In this document: positions 63,073-64,000 of the stretch, piece by piece
Layout of the letters: each line of letters begins with the position of its first letter
How positions within the stretch are numbered: the first letter of the stretch is position 1
The notes under the pieces: generated by a model
What the model was told of the DNA's origin: nothing
The model's database searches: none
Seen by the model: only the letters and a program-made list of their open reading frames with translations
Source: Pantoea eucalypti
Lineage (GTDB): Bacteria > Pseudomonadota > Gammaproteobacteria > Enterobacterales > Enterobacteriaceae
Assembly: GCF_009646115.1 (NCBI RefSeq)
Contig: NZ_CP045720.1
Coordinates: 1,178,001-1,242,000 of the forward strand
Direction: 5' to 3'
Length of the DNA stretch: 64,000 bases
Made by a program: the position numbers and the translations under genes

Positions 63073-64000
63073 TTATTCCGCGTTTTCCTTCTCTTCACGC
63101 TGGCGGCGTTTTTCCTGCTTCCGCTTCTCAGCTTTTGCTTTGGCCACAGCGGCTTCACTCATGTCATTGCGAATCTGTGCATGGCTGATCAACGCAAAAA
63201 TCAGGGTGCCGCCAGTGATGTTGCCGAGCAGCGTCGGCAGGGCAAACGGCCACAGGAATTCATGCCAGCTAATGCTGCCGTTAAACACCAGATAGAGCAC
63301 TTCTACTGAGCCCACGACAATGTGCGCCAGGTCGCCCAGCGCAACCAGCCAGGTCATCATCACAATCACCAGCAGTTTCGCGCCGCCCGCAGAGGGGAAC
63401 ATCCAGACCATGGTGGCGATAATCCAGCCGGAAATGACCGCATTGGCAAACATCTCGCCTGGGGTGTTTTCCATGACCTTCATGCTGATGTCGGTAAACG
63501 CCTGACGGGTGGCCTCGTCAAAAATCGGCATCTCATTGAAGGCCAGCGCACCCAGCGCTGTACCAATCAGGTTACCCAGCAACACAATGCCCCATAACCG
63601 TAACAGCAGGCCCGTGTTACCCCAGGTGGGTTTGTGCATCACCGGTAATACGGCGGTAACGGTATTTTCGGTAAACAGCTGCTGGCGCGCCATAATGACA
63701 ATAACAAAACCAAAGGTATAACCCAGATTTTCCAGCAGGAATGCACCCGGTACGCCATCCAGATGCACCTTAAATATCCCCTTGGCCATCAGCGAAGCGC
63801 CCATGGACAAGCCTGCCGCGATAGCTGACCAGAGCAGCGCCATCCCGTCGCGCTCCAGCTCCTTTTCCCCATCCTGGCGAATCTCTTCATGAATCGCAGC
63901 CGCGCGGGAGGGTAAAGCCTCCTCATCAACTTCGATGTCAGTGCCCTTGTCCTTCTCTTCGCTCTCTACGTCGTTAGGACCCTGCTCATTACCTGATGAA
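63073..64000 (-). CDS. yfdC: FNT-family inner-membrane protein YfdC, N-terminus cut by the window
   Basis: About 309 codons are open to the window edge. The cytosolic N-terminal region reads EVDEEALPSRAAAIHEEIRQ and DGEKELERDGMALLWSAIAA, matching E. coli YfdC, so the start is outside the window and the ATG at 63843 is internal. Six hydrophobic segments follow, with LFTENTVTAVLP as the family motif. The C-terminus is a charged Lys/Glu/Arg tail. YfdC is a formate/nitrite channel homologue of unknown substrate and neighbours argW in E. coli too. Confidence 0.93.
   Translation of the reverse strand, partial: SSGNEQGPNDVESEEKDKGTDIEVDEEALPSRAAAIHEEIRQDGEKELERDGMALLWSAIAAGLSMGASLMAKGIFKVHLDGVPGAFLLENLGYTFGFVIVIMARQQLFTENTVTAVLPVMHKPTWGNTGLLLRLWGIVLLGNLIGTALGALAFNEMPIFDEATRQAFTDISMKVMENTPGEMFANAVISGWIIATMVWMFPSAGGAKLLVIVMMTWLVALGDLAHIVVGSVEVLYLVFNGSISWHEFLWPFALPTLLGNITGGTLIFALISHAQIRNDMSEAAVAKAKAEKRKQEKRRQREEKENAE

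Overview
The window comes from an enterobacterial chromosome, most likely Erwiniaceae and closest to Pantoea. The core genes (nupC, mntH, a ypeC homologue, glk, ypdAB, alaC, a ypdK homologue, an emrKY-type pump, yfdC and the argW-type tRNA) follow the Escherichia coli order around argW-alaC-glk-nupC. An indolepyruvate decarboxylase (ipdC) next to glk fits a plant-associated lineage.

Core part, 1-24.9 kb (GC-rich): a yfeC-like fragment, a formate/nitrite channel, two tRNA-Ala(GGC) genes, divergent nupC/mntH with an MntR-like operator, a ypeC-like secreted protein, an aldo-keto reductase divergent from ipdC, glk, the pyruvate-sensing pair ypdA/ypdB, a GNAT acetyltransferase, alaC, a 24-residue ypdK homologue, an EmrAB-type pump divergent from an IclR regulator, a universal stress protein, small lipoproteins, an SMP-30 lactonase, and yhjX, the known YpdB target, with three tandem LytTR-like sites upstream. 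Small regulatory and transport genes follow, ending with an AraC regulator.

Accessory part, about 25-62.6 kb (AT-rich): an island beside tRNA-Arg(CCT), ending in a P4-type integrase. It is built from repeated modules. Unit 1 (25.2-29.4 kb) has an orphan hcp, a DUF4225 toxin, a two-helix immunity candidate, a trypsin-like protease, a broken lipoprotein gene, a DUF4755 remnant, a gintD remnant and a small unknown gene. Unit 2 (31.4-42.9 kb) keeps the full order: hcp, toxin, immunity, lipoprotein, DUF4755, relaxase mobA, mobC, three tyrosine recombinases plus gintD (GInt type), and the same small unknown gene. Unit 3 (43.1-49.5 kb) has another toxin/immunity pair, DUF4236, EcsC, DUF4755, mobA and mobC. 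A TIR gene and an HNH gene lie between units 1 and 2.

The right part of the island, 49.9-62.6 kb, carries a Pycsar pair (membrane effector plus nucleotidyl cyclase) directly followed by Gabija (GajA, GajB), then a decayed integrase, two ParB-like genes with a large serine recombinase in one operon, and the P4-type integrase next to the tRNA. The window closes with yfdC, cut by the window edge.

Main novelty candidates: (a) mobilizable GInt-like units that carry convergent T6SS toxin/immunity pairs and a relaxase; (b) an unknown fifth gene after gintD in both units, each copy preceded by two hairpins with GG-rich loops that resemble CsrA sites; (c) the TIR-HNH pair as a possible defence system. 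All names rest on reading the translations by eye; no database search was run.
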